Below are positions 1-7,596 of a DNA stretch of 34,766 nucleotides, piece after piece. This DNA is from Bacteroidales bacterium (lineage in GTDB: Bacteria; Bacteroidota; Bacteroidia; Bacteroidales; VadinHA17): the NCBI GenBank assembly GCA_025454815.1, contig JALONR010000042.1:1-34766 (forward strand), given 5' to 3'. The notes below the pieces were generated by a model. That model was not told where the DNA came from. It did no database searches and saw only the letters and a program-made list of their open reading frames with translations. Position 1 is the first letter of the stretch, and every line of letters starts with the position of its first letter. A program made the translations under genes and the position numbers.

Positions 1-170
1 CCGGCTCCGGGTACTGATAAACTCCAGTTTCATCTGGGGGGTCAGGCAATGATGCACAGGTAAAATGCTTAAGGGTCCTGTCTGATGATATCAATTCACT
101 GGCCGCAGCCTCACTGAATGACTGGCCTGAATCCCGCCTCCATTATTTATTTTCCATAAATCAACTACCC

Positions 171-202
171 GTTGACTTTGGCATATCTGTAACCTAACTT
201 TG
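171..202 (+). promoter_or_regulatory. Bacteroidetes-type promoter for the SdiA-regulated-like lipoprotein gene
   Basis: A TAACTTTG element at 195-202 matches the Bacteroidetes -7 consensus TAnnTTTG exactly. GTTG at 171-174 lies 20 bases upstream in the -33 position. Transcription would start near 209. That excludes the TTG at 200 as the start codon and favours the ATG at 227. The consensus is established for Bacteroides; its use here is inferred from position. Confidence 0.6.
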
Positions 203-226
203 ATATTCAAACGAATTACCCTGCCG

Positions 227-1132
227 ATGCCCTGGAATGAAACCTGTTCAGTTTTCCTCATCGTTTCGTGCCTGAACATGTTCAGCTGCGGCAATCCGAC
301 CGAAAGAAACATCACTCCCGCCAGTGTCAGAAAAATAAACCCGGTGGGGTATGATTTAGCCAGTCCTGACAGGATAATAACCCTTTCCACCGCACTTCTT
401 GAGATATCCGGGGTAACCGTAATCGATTCAACACTGGTTGCATGTATCCAGGATGAGAATGGGATAGTCTTCATCCTTGACCTGGAAAAGAATGAGATAA
501 GAGATCAGATCATTTTTCACTACGCCGGTGATTATGAAGGAATAGCAAAGGTTAACAGTTACTTTTATATCCTGAGAAGTGATGGCACACTCTTTAAAAC
601 CATGTACCCGGTTGTTTCAGCTTCTGCACAACAGGTCATTGACCCCGGCGCCCCCCCTGCAAATTATGAAGGACTCTGTTATGACAGAAGAAATCACAGG
701 CTGCTTATCGTCCCAAAAAACAACCCTGAACGAGGCCCGGGAACAGAAATGAAACACCCGGTATACGGGCTTGATCTTAATTCAGGGAATGATTCCGTGA
801 AAGAGGCGCTGGAATTAGACCTGGCAGAGATAACCAGGTTCGCTGCAGAAAACAACATTGATGCCTGGGATGAGGAGAAGGTGACCAGTCTCATGGTCTC
901 TGACATCGGAATACATCCTCTGACAAATATGCTATATGTTATTTCAGCTGTGAACCGGATGCTGCTTGTATTTGATGATGAAGGAACCATTAAGTATATC
1001 GAAGAGCTCAAACCAGATCTTTTCAATATGCCCGAAGGGATTTCCTTCCTCGGTAACGGTGATATGCTGATATCAAATGAAGTGAGGGCGAATCCGCCTA
1101 CAATCCTAATAATTAAATATTTCCCAAGATGA
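227..1132 (+). CDS. SdiA-regulated-domain-like lipoprotein
   Basis: The product is a predicted lipoprotein of about 301 residues. A hydrophobic stretch ends in MFSC near residue 21, a relaxed Bacteroidetes-type lipobox. The body looks like the SdiA-regulated beta-propeller family: an 'EISGV' stretch, then 'QDENG', 'GDYEGIAKV' and 'LRSDGTLF' in the expected order, and later 'YEGLCYD' and 'MPEGISF', typical of propeller blades. The biochemical role of this family is not settled; it is related in fold to esterase-like phytase propellers. The frame also has a TTG at 200, but that codon lies inside the -7 element, so the ATG at 227 is preferred. One point against 227 is that the n-region then lacks a positive charge. 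The stop overlaps the next gene's start (ATGA), so the two are probably translated together. Family call moderate to good; function unknown. Confidence 0.7.
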   Translation: MPWNETCSVFLIVSCLNMFSCGNPTERNITPASVRKINPVGYDLASPDRIITLSTALLEISGVTVIDSTLVACIQDENGIVFILDLEKNEIRDQIIFHYAGDYEGIAKVNSYFYILRSDGTLFKTMYPVVSASAQQVIDPGAPPANYEGLCYDRRNHRLLIVPKNNPERGPGTEMKHPVYGLDLNSGNDSVKEALELDLAEITRFAAENNIDAWDEEKVTSLMVSDIGIHPLTNMLYVISAVNRMLLVFDDEGTIKYIEELKPDLFNMPEGISFLGNGDMLISNEVRANPPTILIIKYFPR

Positions 1133-2238
1133 ATATAAGGTCAGAACCAAAAACCGCAGATGCAACCTGCTGTCTGTTTTTCTGCCTCGTGGCTTTTTTT
1201 CTGCTGCCGGTTGTATCCACCTATGGTCAGAATGATACAATTGACCAAAATGAATCTCCCGGAAGATATGTATCGCTGTTTGAAGATGATGATATTCTCG
1301 ATGTCTCCCTGAGCTTTGATGTTGCCAGGTTCCTGAAGAAGGAAGACAGGGACCAGTCTATTGAGGGGACCATGACCTTCCATCTCAGTGCTACAGACTC
1401 AATTGACAGAAAGGTCACTGTCAGGTACCGGGGTCAGTCACGATTTGAGAGATGCAGGTACCCGCCTGCACGTATCACCTTTAAAAAACCTTTGTATGAA
1501 GCGCCCGATACAGGCAGGATAAAGAAAATAAAGCTGGTCAACCAATGCCAGGGAGGATCTGTTTATGGTGATTATGTCATAAAGGAATACCTCGTGTACA
1601 AACTATACAATGTACTTACTGATACATGTTACAGGGCAAGGCTGGTCAGGCTGAATATTAATGATTCGGAGAGGAAAAGAAGATCGATCACACAGTATGG
1701 CATCCTCCTCGAACCTGAGGAAATGCTTGAACAAAGGCTTAACCTGTTGGAGGTAAAAGCAAAAAACGTGTCAATGAGACACATGTATCCAAAAATGATT
1801 GACCGGATAGCGATCTTCCATTATATGGTGTCAAACTGGGACTGGTCGGTTGCGGGTCAGCATAATATCAGGGTCTTTACATCACTGGATCCCGGATTAG
1901 GCGGAATGGGTGTGCCTGTTCCATACGACTTTGATCTTACCGGAGTGGTCAATGCCGAATATGCCATTCCTCCCCCGGGAAAAGGGATAGAAACAAACCG
2001 GGATCGGCTGTATTTAGGCATCTGCCGAACCAGGGAGATATATCAGGAGGAACTTATGGCTTTCCTTGATAAGAAGGATGAGTTTTACTCCGTCATCAAT
2101 GATTCCCCATACCTTGGTAAAGCTGAAAAGAGAGATATTATCTCATTTATGGATCAGTTTTTTTACCGGCTTGAGAAGCCACGCAGCCTGGAGAGCCTGA
2201 TAGACTACCTGCTGGTTAACTGCAGGGACCTGCAATAG
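1129..2238 (+). CDS. exported CotH-kinase-like protein (putative)
   Basis: The 369-residue product has a signal peptide-like N-terminus: a hydrophobic run at about residues 14-32, then a probable cut after YGQ near residue 34. Conserved-looking stretches are 'RYPPARITFKK' (110-120), 'IKLVNQC' (134-140), 'SNWDWSVAGQHNIRVF' (235-250) and 'VPYDFDLTGVVNAEYA' (264-279). The order basic-pocket lysine region, then NxDxS/HN, then an acidic PYDFD motif resembles CotH-type atypical kinases. The match is from memory of motifs, not a search, so I call it putative. The start codon overlaps the stop of the upstream lipoprotein gene (ATGA). The stop abuts the stop of the convergent DUF4956 gene with no base between. 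DUF4956 and CotH proteins are often neighbours in other genomes, which supports the call. Confidence 0.6.
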   Translation: MNIRSEPKTADATCCLFFCLVAFFLLPVVSTYGQNDTIDQNESPGRYVSLFEDDDILDVSLSFDVARFLKKEDRDQSIEGTMTFHLSATDSIDRKVTVRYRGQSRFERCRYPPARITFKKPLYEAPDTGRIKKIKLVNQCQGGSVYGDYVIKEYLVYKLYNVLTDTCYRARLVRLNINDSERKRRSITQYGILLEPEEMLEQRLNLLEVKAKNVSMRHMYPKMIDRIAIFHYMVSNWDWSVAGQHNIRVFTSLDPGLGGMGVPVPYDFDLTGVVNAEYAIPPPGKGIETNRDRLYLGICRTREIYQEELMAFLDKKDEFYSVINDSPYLGKAEKRDIISFMDQFFYRLEKPRSLESLIDYLLVNCRDLQ

Positions 2239-2841
2239 TCAGTCTTTATAATAAATATCCAGTACTGCAGTCCTCTCCTTATAGTTAACTGTCTGGATCT
2301 TGACCTTTTTAACATCAAGCCCGGTAATTCCGGCTATGTCAGCTATCAGTTCCTTTTCATTGCTTGACTTCAGCATCTCCATGTTTTCATAAATGATCGG
2401 GTGAGATCTGTACTTTTCCCTCCTGGTGAGTAAGCTCTCCAGTATAAATGCCGATGCTATAATCATAAGGTTGAAAATCACAATCCCCATGAAAGGAAAT
2501 TTACCCTTGAGATCCAATGCATTGAGGACAGAAATGGCAATAACTGCGAAAAGATATGCCATATTCTTCACATCAAAACTTATAGTCCTGAGATTGAGTA
2601 TGGTAAAAATTGCAAACAATCCTATCGCCATCTGAAACTCCATTGCCACAATTTTCAGCATTGCTCCGATAAAGTAAATTACGATTCCCATCAGAAAGAA
2701 CCCAAAGAGATAGTTTTCCTTCCTTGAAAACCGGTAATAAACAACCCTTAAAAGGAGGAAAAGGAAGACAAGGTTAAGGCCAAACCGCTCCAGGATGGAC
2801 CAGAATGCCGGATTGTCAAGGTTGAAAAAATCAGTGGCCAT
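2239..2841 (-). CDS. DUF4956 family membrane protein
   Basis: The 200-residue product has about four to five hydrophobic helices in its first 135 residues (near 16-36, 44-65, 68-84, 92-108 and 116-134). A soluble C-terminal domain of about 65 residues follows and ends in a mixed charged segment. The central 'LNLRTISFDVKNMAYLF' (83-99), followed by a helix with 'ISVLNAL', is the signature I associate with DUF4956. The family often sits beside CotH kinases and VTC-type polyphosphate polymerase domains; its function is unknown. A CotH-like gene is the convergent neighbour here, and no VTC gene is visible in the window. A minus-strand promoter candidate lies at 2908-2939. Confidence 0.75.
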   Translation of the reverse strand: MATDFFNLDNPAFWSILERFGLNLVFLFLLLRVVYYRFSRKENYLFGFFLMGIVIYFIGAMLKIVAMEFQMAIGLFAIFTILNLRTISFDVKNMAYLFAVIAISVLNALDLKGKFPFMGIVIFNLMIIASAFILESLLTRREKYRSHPIIYENMEMLKSSNEKELIADIAGITGLDVKKVKIQTVNYKERTAVLDIYYKD

Positions 2842-2907
2842 AGTCTTGAATTCTTAAAATGATCGCTTAAGTCGCTGGCTTAAAACACATTTTCTGCCAT
2901 ATCAGAG

Positions 2908-2939
2908 TAAATATATGAAATGATGTGGCTCAAGCCAAA
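2908..2939 (-). promoter_or_regulatory. candidate promoter for the DUF4956 gene
   Basis: Read on the minus strand, TTTG (2939-2936) is followed after 20 bases by TATATTTA (2915-2908). This is one base off TAnnTTTG at correct spacing. It would give a leader of about 60 bases before the start at 2841. Assigned from consensus only. Confidence 0.4.
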
Positions 2940-3025
2940 TATTAGTTAAAGTGTTATCTTGCAGGAAAAGTACTGATTGCTTTGTTCGCCTTACGAAATT
3001 GAATATGAATTAAATACAGGAAGAT

Positions 3026-4123
3026 ATGAAAATACGGCTGATCCTCCCGGCGCTCCTGCTGTTTCTCTCCCTGAGTCTGTCAGCCATCTGCCCCTCAGGA
3101 GATAGGGATACCCTGATCAATGACGGCCCCTATTATTTCCTGTCGGATGATACTCTCAGGGTCATTTGGATTGAAAGCGGCACACTTCACAAAGGATATC
3201 TGTTACCCGGCATTAAAAATGATAAAATGCTTCCGGCAGGCATGTCACTTAGCTACCTGGAACTCACAAGGGTGTACGGTATTTCCCCGAATTACCGCCA
3301 GAGATACAACCGGGTTGACAGTATTGCTGTTATCAGCGATGTGCACGGATATTATGACACTTACATTAATCACCTGATTTCAAACGGTATTATAGACAAA
3401 GACCTGAACTGGAAATTCGGAAAGGGTCACCTTGTGTTTCTCGGCGACGCCTTTGACAGGGGTGAGAAGGTAACAGAAATCCTCTGGCATCTGTTCAGGC
3501 TTGAAAAACAGGCATCAAAGAGCGGCGGAAGAGTTCACTTTATACTTGGAAATCATGAACTGATGATCCTTGCCGGTGACCTGAGGTTCAATAATGAAAA
3601 ATACATGAAAGTCGAAACCATTACAGGCATACCCTATCCCGTCCTATATTCGGAAAATTCAGTATTGGGAAGGTGGCTGAGGACGAAGCCGGTAATGATC
3701 ACAATAAACGATATCCTCTTTGTCCATGCAGGAATATCACCTGAACTGGTTAAAAAGGGACTGAAGATCAATAAGGTGAATCAGATCTTCCATGAAAGGA
3801 TCGTCGGGAAGGACTTTTATTCCTTCAATGATGATGATGATGATTTAGACTTCCTGAGTGGAAATGATGGTCCTGTGTGGTACCGGGGATACTTCGACAA
3901 TAATGCTTTAACCATTTCCTCACTTGATTCCATTCTTGGTTTTTATGAGAAGGAGCATATTATTGTCGGCCACACGCCTCAGAGGAATATTACAACCCTG
4001 TTCGGCAACAAGATATTCGGAGTCGATACAGGAATGGGCTTCGGACAACCAGGGTATATGCTGTTTTACAAAAACGGTCATTTTTACAAAGGGTCCATAA
4101 CAGGCTTAAGGAGCAAATTATGA
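3026..4123 (+). CDS. secreted calcineurin-like (PPP-type) metallophosphoesterase
   Basis: The 365-residue product has a signal peptide (hydrophobic residues 5-20). The metallophosphoesterase motifs are complete and in order: SDVHG at 104-108, GDAFDRG at 140-146, GNHE at 175-178, VHAG at 233-236 and VGHT at 314-317. These supply the Asp, His and Asn ligands for a two-metal centre. The layout is close to Shewanella-like/PPP-type phosphatases, in which a bacterial periplasmic enzyme hydrolyses phosphomonoesters or phosphoproteins; the substrate cannot be told. An acidic loop of five consecutive Asp residues (269-273), coded by (GAT)5, lies between the HAG and GHT motifs. The gene precedes the DUF5009 gene by 57 bases on the same strand. 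Confidence 0.85.
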   Translation: MKIRLILPALLLFLSLSLSAICPSGDRDTLINDGPYYFLSDDTLRVIWIESGTLHKGYLLPGIKNDKMLPAGMSLSYLELTRVYGISPNYRQRYNRVDSIAVISDVHGYYDTYINHLISNGIIDKDLNWKFGKGHLVFLGDAFDRGEKVTEILWHLFRLEKQASKSGGRVHFILGNHELMILAGDLRFNNEKYMKVETITGIPYPVLYSENSVLGRWLRTKPVMITINDILFVHAGISPELVKKGLKINKVNQIFHERIVGKDFYSFNDDDDDLDFLSGNDGPVWYRGYFDNNALTISSLDSILGFYEKEHIIVGHTPQRNITTLFGNKIFGVDTGMGFGQPGYMLFYKNGHFYKGSITGLRSKL

Positions 4124-4180
4124 GAATCCTGCCTGACCCGATTCCCCCGAAGTGAATCAGGCCTTAAAACAAATCAGGAG

Positions 4181-5380
4181 ATGATTGCCGGTATGGAAAA
4201 GAGAACCAGGATAGCATCTGTTGACATAATGCGGGGGCTGACCCTCCTGCTGATGCTTTTCGTCAATGACCTCAACATGAAAGTAGCTCCCGCCTGGCTC
4301 GGTCACATGAAGGCTGAATATGACGGGATGGGCCTCGCCGACTGGGTTTTCCCCGGGTTCCTTTTCATTGTGGGAATGGCAATACCCTTTGCAATATCGG
4401 GCAGGATCAAAAAGGGAGATTCGGTTCCAGGTATTCTGTTGCATATAGCTGTACGGACAATCAGTCTGCTGATTATCGGGGTGCTGATGCTCAACTCCGG
4501 AAGAGTCAATCCCGGGACCACGGGAATGCACAAGGACCTCTGGGCGTTGCTGATGTATGTGTCTGTCTTCCTGTTATGGAATGACTATCCCCAGGGAAGG
4601 CACAAGGTGCTCTTCCTTATTCTCAGGGCAGCCGGTGTGGCAATCCTGGTATTCCTGGCAATAATCTTCAGGTCAGGACCCACGGATGATCCGGGCTGGA
4701 TGATAACCGGCTGGTGGGGAATACTTGGCCTTATCGGGTGGGGTTACCTGGTCTCATCCCTGATTTATCTGGCACTCCGTGATTCAGTAACCGGGACGGC
4801 AATTGCGGTCCTGTTCTTTCTGGCAGTTAACATGCTTGATCAGAAAGGGCTCCTCGGTTTTCTTGACCCCCTCAGGCCGGTACTCGGAATAATCATTCAG
4901 GCCAATGTGCCGCTGATAGTCCTTACCGGGATGCTCGCAGGCATACTTCTGAGAAGAATGAAGGATTCCGGTCATGAAAGGATTATTACACTCTTCGTCA
5001 CGCTCGGATTTATCTCACTTGCAGCGGGATTTATCCTCAGGAACTGGTTCATCATTTCGAAGATACTTGCCACCCCGAGCTGGGGGATGATCTGCAGCGG
5101 GATAAGCTTCATCGTATTTGCAGCCATATACTGGCTGGCAGATGTCAGGGGGCTCACAGGGTGGGCAGGATTTGTGAAACCTGCAGGGAAACACTCCCTT
5201 ACCACATACCTGGCTCCTGATATCCTTTATCATGCAATATGGATGTCAGCCGTTCCGATACTGTTTTACAAGCAATCATCAGAACCCTGGATAGTTATTA
5301 CAGGCTCCATCGCATGGGCGCTACTGATGGCCGGGCTCACTGCCCTCCTGGCCAGGGCCGGTATCAAGCTAAAGCTATAA
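4181..5380 (+). CDS. DUF5009 / heparan-alpha-glucosaminide N-acetyltransferase-like membrane protein
   Basis: The 399-residue product is an integral membrane protein with roughly ten to eleven hydrophobic helices. The N-terminal signature 'RIASVDIMRGLTLLLML' followed by 'VFPGFLFIVGMAIPFA' is typical of the HGSNAT/YeiB/DUF5009 group. In the characterised animal enzyme of this group, an acetyl group passes from cytosolic acetyl-CoA to an amino sugar across the membrane. For bacteria the acceptor is unknown; surface glycans are a guess. AGGAG lies directly in front of the ATG at 4181 and twelve bases before a second in-frame ATG at 4193. Family members usually start close to 'RIxSxDxxRG', so 4193 is equally possible. 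The gene converges with the GpgS-HAD gene 70 bases away. Confidence 0.8.
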   Translation: MIAGMEKRTRIASVDIMRGLTLLLMLFVNDLNMKVAPAWLGHMKAEYDGMGLADWVFPGFLFIVGMAIPFAISGRIKKGDSVPGILLHIAVRTISLLIIGVLMLNSGRVNPGTTGMHKDLWALLMYVSVFLLWNDYPQGRHKVLFLILRAAGVAILVFLAIIFRSGPTDDPGWMITGWWGILGLIGWGYLVSSLIYLALRDSVTGTAIAVLFFLAVNMLDQKGLLGFLDPLRPVLGIIIQANVPLIVLTGMLAGILLRRMKDSGHERIITLFVTLGFISLAAGFILRNWFIISKILATPSWGMICSGISFIVFAAIYWLADVRGLTGWAGFVKPAGKHSLTTYLAPDILYHAIWMSAVPILFYKQSSEPWIVITGSIAWALLMAGLTALLARAGIKLKL

Positions 5381-5450
5381 AAATCAGCATTGAACAGCCA
5401 TCCCGGGTGTACTGACGAGTTGCTTCTTCAGGACCGGTCCTCCGATGTTG

Positions 5451-6833
5451 TTACTTTTTCACTCCCAGTATATCCAGCAGGGGAGAAAATGAACGGACAG
5501 TGATAAGGTGATCAGCTACCAGATTCAGATATTTATTCTGGGAATGAAACGAGATCCCTGTGCCACATTCCCGCACCATGCAGATGTCATTGTCACTGTC
5601 GCCAATTGCTGTGATATTGCTTATGTCAATGCCATAACTCGCTGATAGCTGCCTGATTACGTTAGACTTGCAATACTCATGGCTGCACTTACTCTGCTTG
5701 GTTCTAAGAAAGTACGACGGGATTTTCACCTCACCGGTTGCCGCACTCCTTGAGAACTCAAGCTCATTGGCCACCGAGAAATCCATTCCGAGCTTATTCT
5801 TGATATGATTCGTGACCACATCATAGCTGTCGCTGATGATACCACAGATATAGCCGTTCTTCTTCAGGTCAGTAACCACCTCAAGGGCGTCTTCAACTAT
5901 CGGAATAGTGTCAGCAACGTCGAGTACCTCCTTGACGGTATGACCTTTCATGAGGGTGGCAATGAGCTTGGTTCTCATGATGGCGGTGTCATTATGGGTC
6001 ACGATGTTGATCAGCTCCTCCTCAAACCCCAGAATCCGCGAGGCAGTGGTAATGAAACTCCCCTTCAGCAGGGTGTTGTCCATGTCAAAGATCACCATTC
6101 TGGAGAATCCCTGCCTGTTCTCCCTTACTGCATATTCAATCTGGGTCCTGAGAGAATTGACCTTCTTCAGCGTCTCACCTTCCTTTGCCTGCATCGGCTC
6201 GCCCCGGCTGATGATGGCCCTGGAGACCTCCAGAGACATCTTCGAAAGCTGTTCCCATGACTGCATCCGGTTCTCTATATACCCGATATTCACTTCGGAA
6301 ATCCTCGCACCCAGGAGATGCATGTCTATGAGCATACCAATATCGACACCATAGTCGTTCTCCAGGTCCAGCTTCTGCAGCATGGACTTTTTACCGGCAA
6401 CCATACCGCTGAGAGGCTGAGAGAACCGGGTCAGGTCAGGGAAAAGCAGCCTGAGCAACGGTTTCGCCACCAGTTCTGTGACCCTTCCCGCCTGGCGCGT
6501 GAAGACTGATTTGACAAAATCCGCCGTCCCGGCAACAAGGGGTGCCGTCATGAGTTCAACAATATTTTCAGGATAGGTGGTTATATCGGCATCCAGAAAC
6601 AGCAGGAACTCATTCTTCGAGAACAAAATACCTTCACGCATCGATGCACCCTTTCCTAGGGTTGTGCTTGTATATACCGTCGCACCTGCCTCCTTTGATA
6701 CAGTTACGGTATTGTCAGGAGACTTGTCATCCATTACGATAACTTCTGAAACCATTGGTGATTTCTTCACCAGGCTGATGACGCTTACGATGGTTTCATC
6801 CTCATTCAGTGCCGGAATTATTACAGTTACCAT
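5451..6833 (-). CDS. GpgS-like (GT81) glycosyltransferase fused to a HAD-family phosphatase
   Basis: This 460-residue fusion has two catalytic parts. Residues 1-210 form a GT-A glycosyltransferase: 'VIIPALNEDETI' (4-15), 'MDDKSPDNTV' (34-43), 'LGKGASMREG' (59-68), the metal-binding DAD at 81-83 and 'GRVTELVAKPLL' (116-127), then 'QPLSGMVAG' (139-147) and 'NDYGVDIGMLID' (159-170). The last three closely resemble glucosyl-3-phosphoglycerate synthase. After a helical linker, residues 246-460 are a HAD phosphatase of the SerB/HAD-IB type, with DMDNT (250-254), ISDS (333-336), a conserved Lys near 379-382 and GDSDND (411-416). Known two-step synthesis of glucosylglycerate uses a synthase and then a phosphatase, so one protein could do both. 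One oddity: at the position of the His in the mycobacterial 'AHRN' segment this protein reads 'ENRM'. The start shares one base with the SGNH gene's stop (TAATG), indicating translational coupling. Domain calls firm; substrate inferred. Confidence 0.85.
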   Translation of the reverse strand: MVTVIIPALNEDETIVSVISLVKKSPMVSEVIVMDDKSPDNTVTVSKEAGATVYTSTTLGKGASMREGILFSKNEFLLFLDADITTYPENIVELMTAPLVAGTADFVKSVFTRQAGRVTELVAKPLLRLLFPDLTRFSQPLSGMVAGKKSMLQKLDLENDYGVDIGMLIDMHLLGARISEVNIGYIENRMQSWEQLSKMSLEVSRAIISRGEPMQAKEGETLKKVNSLRTQIEYAVRENRQGFSRMVIFDMDNTLLKGSFITTASRILGFEEELINIVTHNDTAIMRTKLIATLMKGHTVKEVLDVADTIPIVEDALEVVTDLKKNGYICGIISDSYDVVTNHIKNKLGMDFSVANELEFSRSAATGEVKIPSYFLRTKQSKCSHEYCKSNVIRQLSASYGIDISNITAIGDSDNDICMVRECGTGISFHSQNKYLNLVADHLITVRSFSPLLDILGVKK

Positions 6834-7594
6834 TACTTCATCTTTTCAGTTGTTTTCAGTGCCACCCGTCGGCAGAACTCCACGTCAAGCTGGTCTGTCA
6901 TCATTAAAATAACATCCTCACCCTGCGCGTCCTTAATGGCTATGACACCTGGAATTGTCTCCGGCAGCTCGCCCGTGATGGTTGCAACAAAAACACATGC
7001 GGTGAGATAAGTCCCCAATGCTGAAGGGTGTGTCCCGTCAGGGTTAAAAAGACGAAAGTCCGGCCGCAGGGCCCGTGCTTCAGCCCATGCCTCGCCAGCG
7101 GGAACTACCGCAGCCCTGTTCAGCGCCGCAGTCTCACGATAGACTTTGCTGATTGTCTCCTGCTGCTGGGGAACCTTCTCTCTCGCCCATGTAAGATAAT
7201 AGAAAGGACTGGCACCTGTTCTCCTGACCAGTTCGCTGAACAGCCCGAGGTACATGACCGCACTGTCCCTCTCGCTGACGGTCCCAAGGCTCCACTCCTG
7301 AAGTACAACGATGTCATAGTTCCCCTCGTTTATTTTATTCCTGGTGGTGAGTCCGCGTGCACCTCTCCAGTGTTCGCTGAGCTTTGCACCACCGATGGTA
7401 ATCTTCTCCGTGACAAGCACCGTGCCTGTCTGTTCCGAGAGTACCGAAACAACCTGGGGAAGATTTTCAAAATATGTATAGCTGTTACCCACAAACAGAA
7501 CCCTGAGGGTATCCTTCCCGGTCTGCCCGAAGCCGCTGAGAGTCACCAGGCTTAATATCCCGATGAGCATGGTGCTGATAATTCTTCCTGACAT
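6833..7594 (-). CDS. secreted SGNH-type hydrolase (DUF4886-like)
   Basis: The 253-residue product starts with a signal peptide (hydrophobic 5-22, probable cut after GFGQ). The SGNH block I is 'FVGNSYT' (34-40), with the nucleophile Ser38. Block V is 'NPDGTHPS' (184-191), giving Asp186 and His189 of the triad. Block III shows 'IVVLQEWS' (95-102), with Gln rather than the usual Asn, as in the DUF4886 branch. It is probably a periplasmic esterase or acetyl-esterase acting on a glycan, but no substrate can be read from the sequence. It is the middle gene of a three-gene operon: two bases separate it from the MBL-fold gene upstream, and its stop overlaps the start of the glycosyltransferase-HAD fusion. 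Confidence 0.8.
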   Translation of the reverse strand: MSGRIISTMLIGILSLVTLSGFGQTGKDTLRVLFVGNSYTYFENLPQVVSVLSEQTGTVLVTEKITIGGAKLSEHWRGARGLTTRNKINEGNYDIVVLQEWSLGTVSERDSAVMYLGLFSELVRRTGASPFYYLTWAREKVPQQQETISKVYRETAALNRAAVVPAGEAWAEARALRPDFRLFNPDGTHPSALGTYLTACVFVATITGELPETIPGVIAIKDAQGEDVILMMTDQLDVEFCRRVALKTTEKMK

Positions 7595-7596
7595 AT

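Noticed and set aside
1-63. Tail of an upstream plus-strand gene ending at TAA 61-63
   Set aside because: Only 20 codons are open, with no recognisable family, so it cannot be told from chance.
200-226. TTG start extending the lipoprotein gene
   Set aside because: The TTG is inside a perfect -7 promoter element, so it would not be transcribed; ATG 227 is preferred even though the longer form has a more basic N-terminus.
5805-6260. Open frame on the plus strand inside the GpgS-HAD gene
   Set aside because: It is a shadow of a well-supported minus-strand gene; its translation resembles no protein family and is low in domain-like features.
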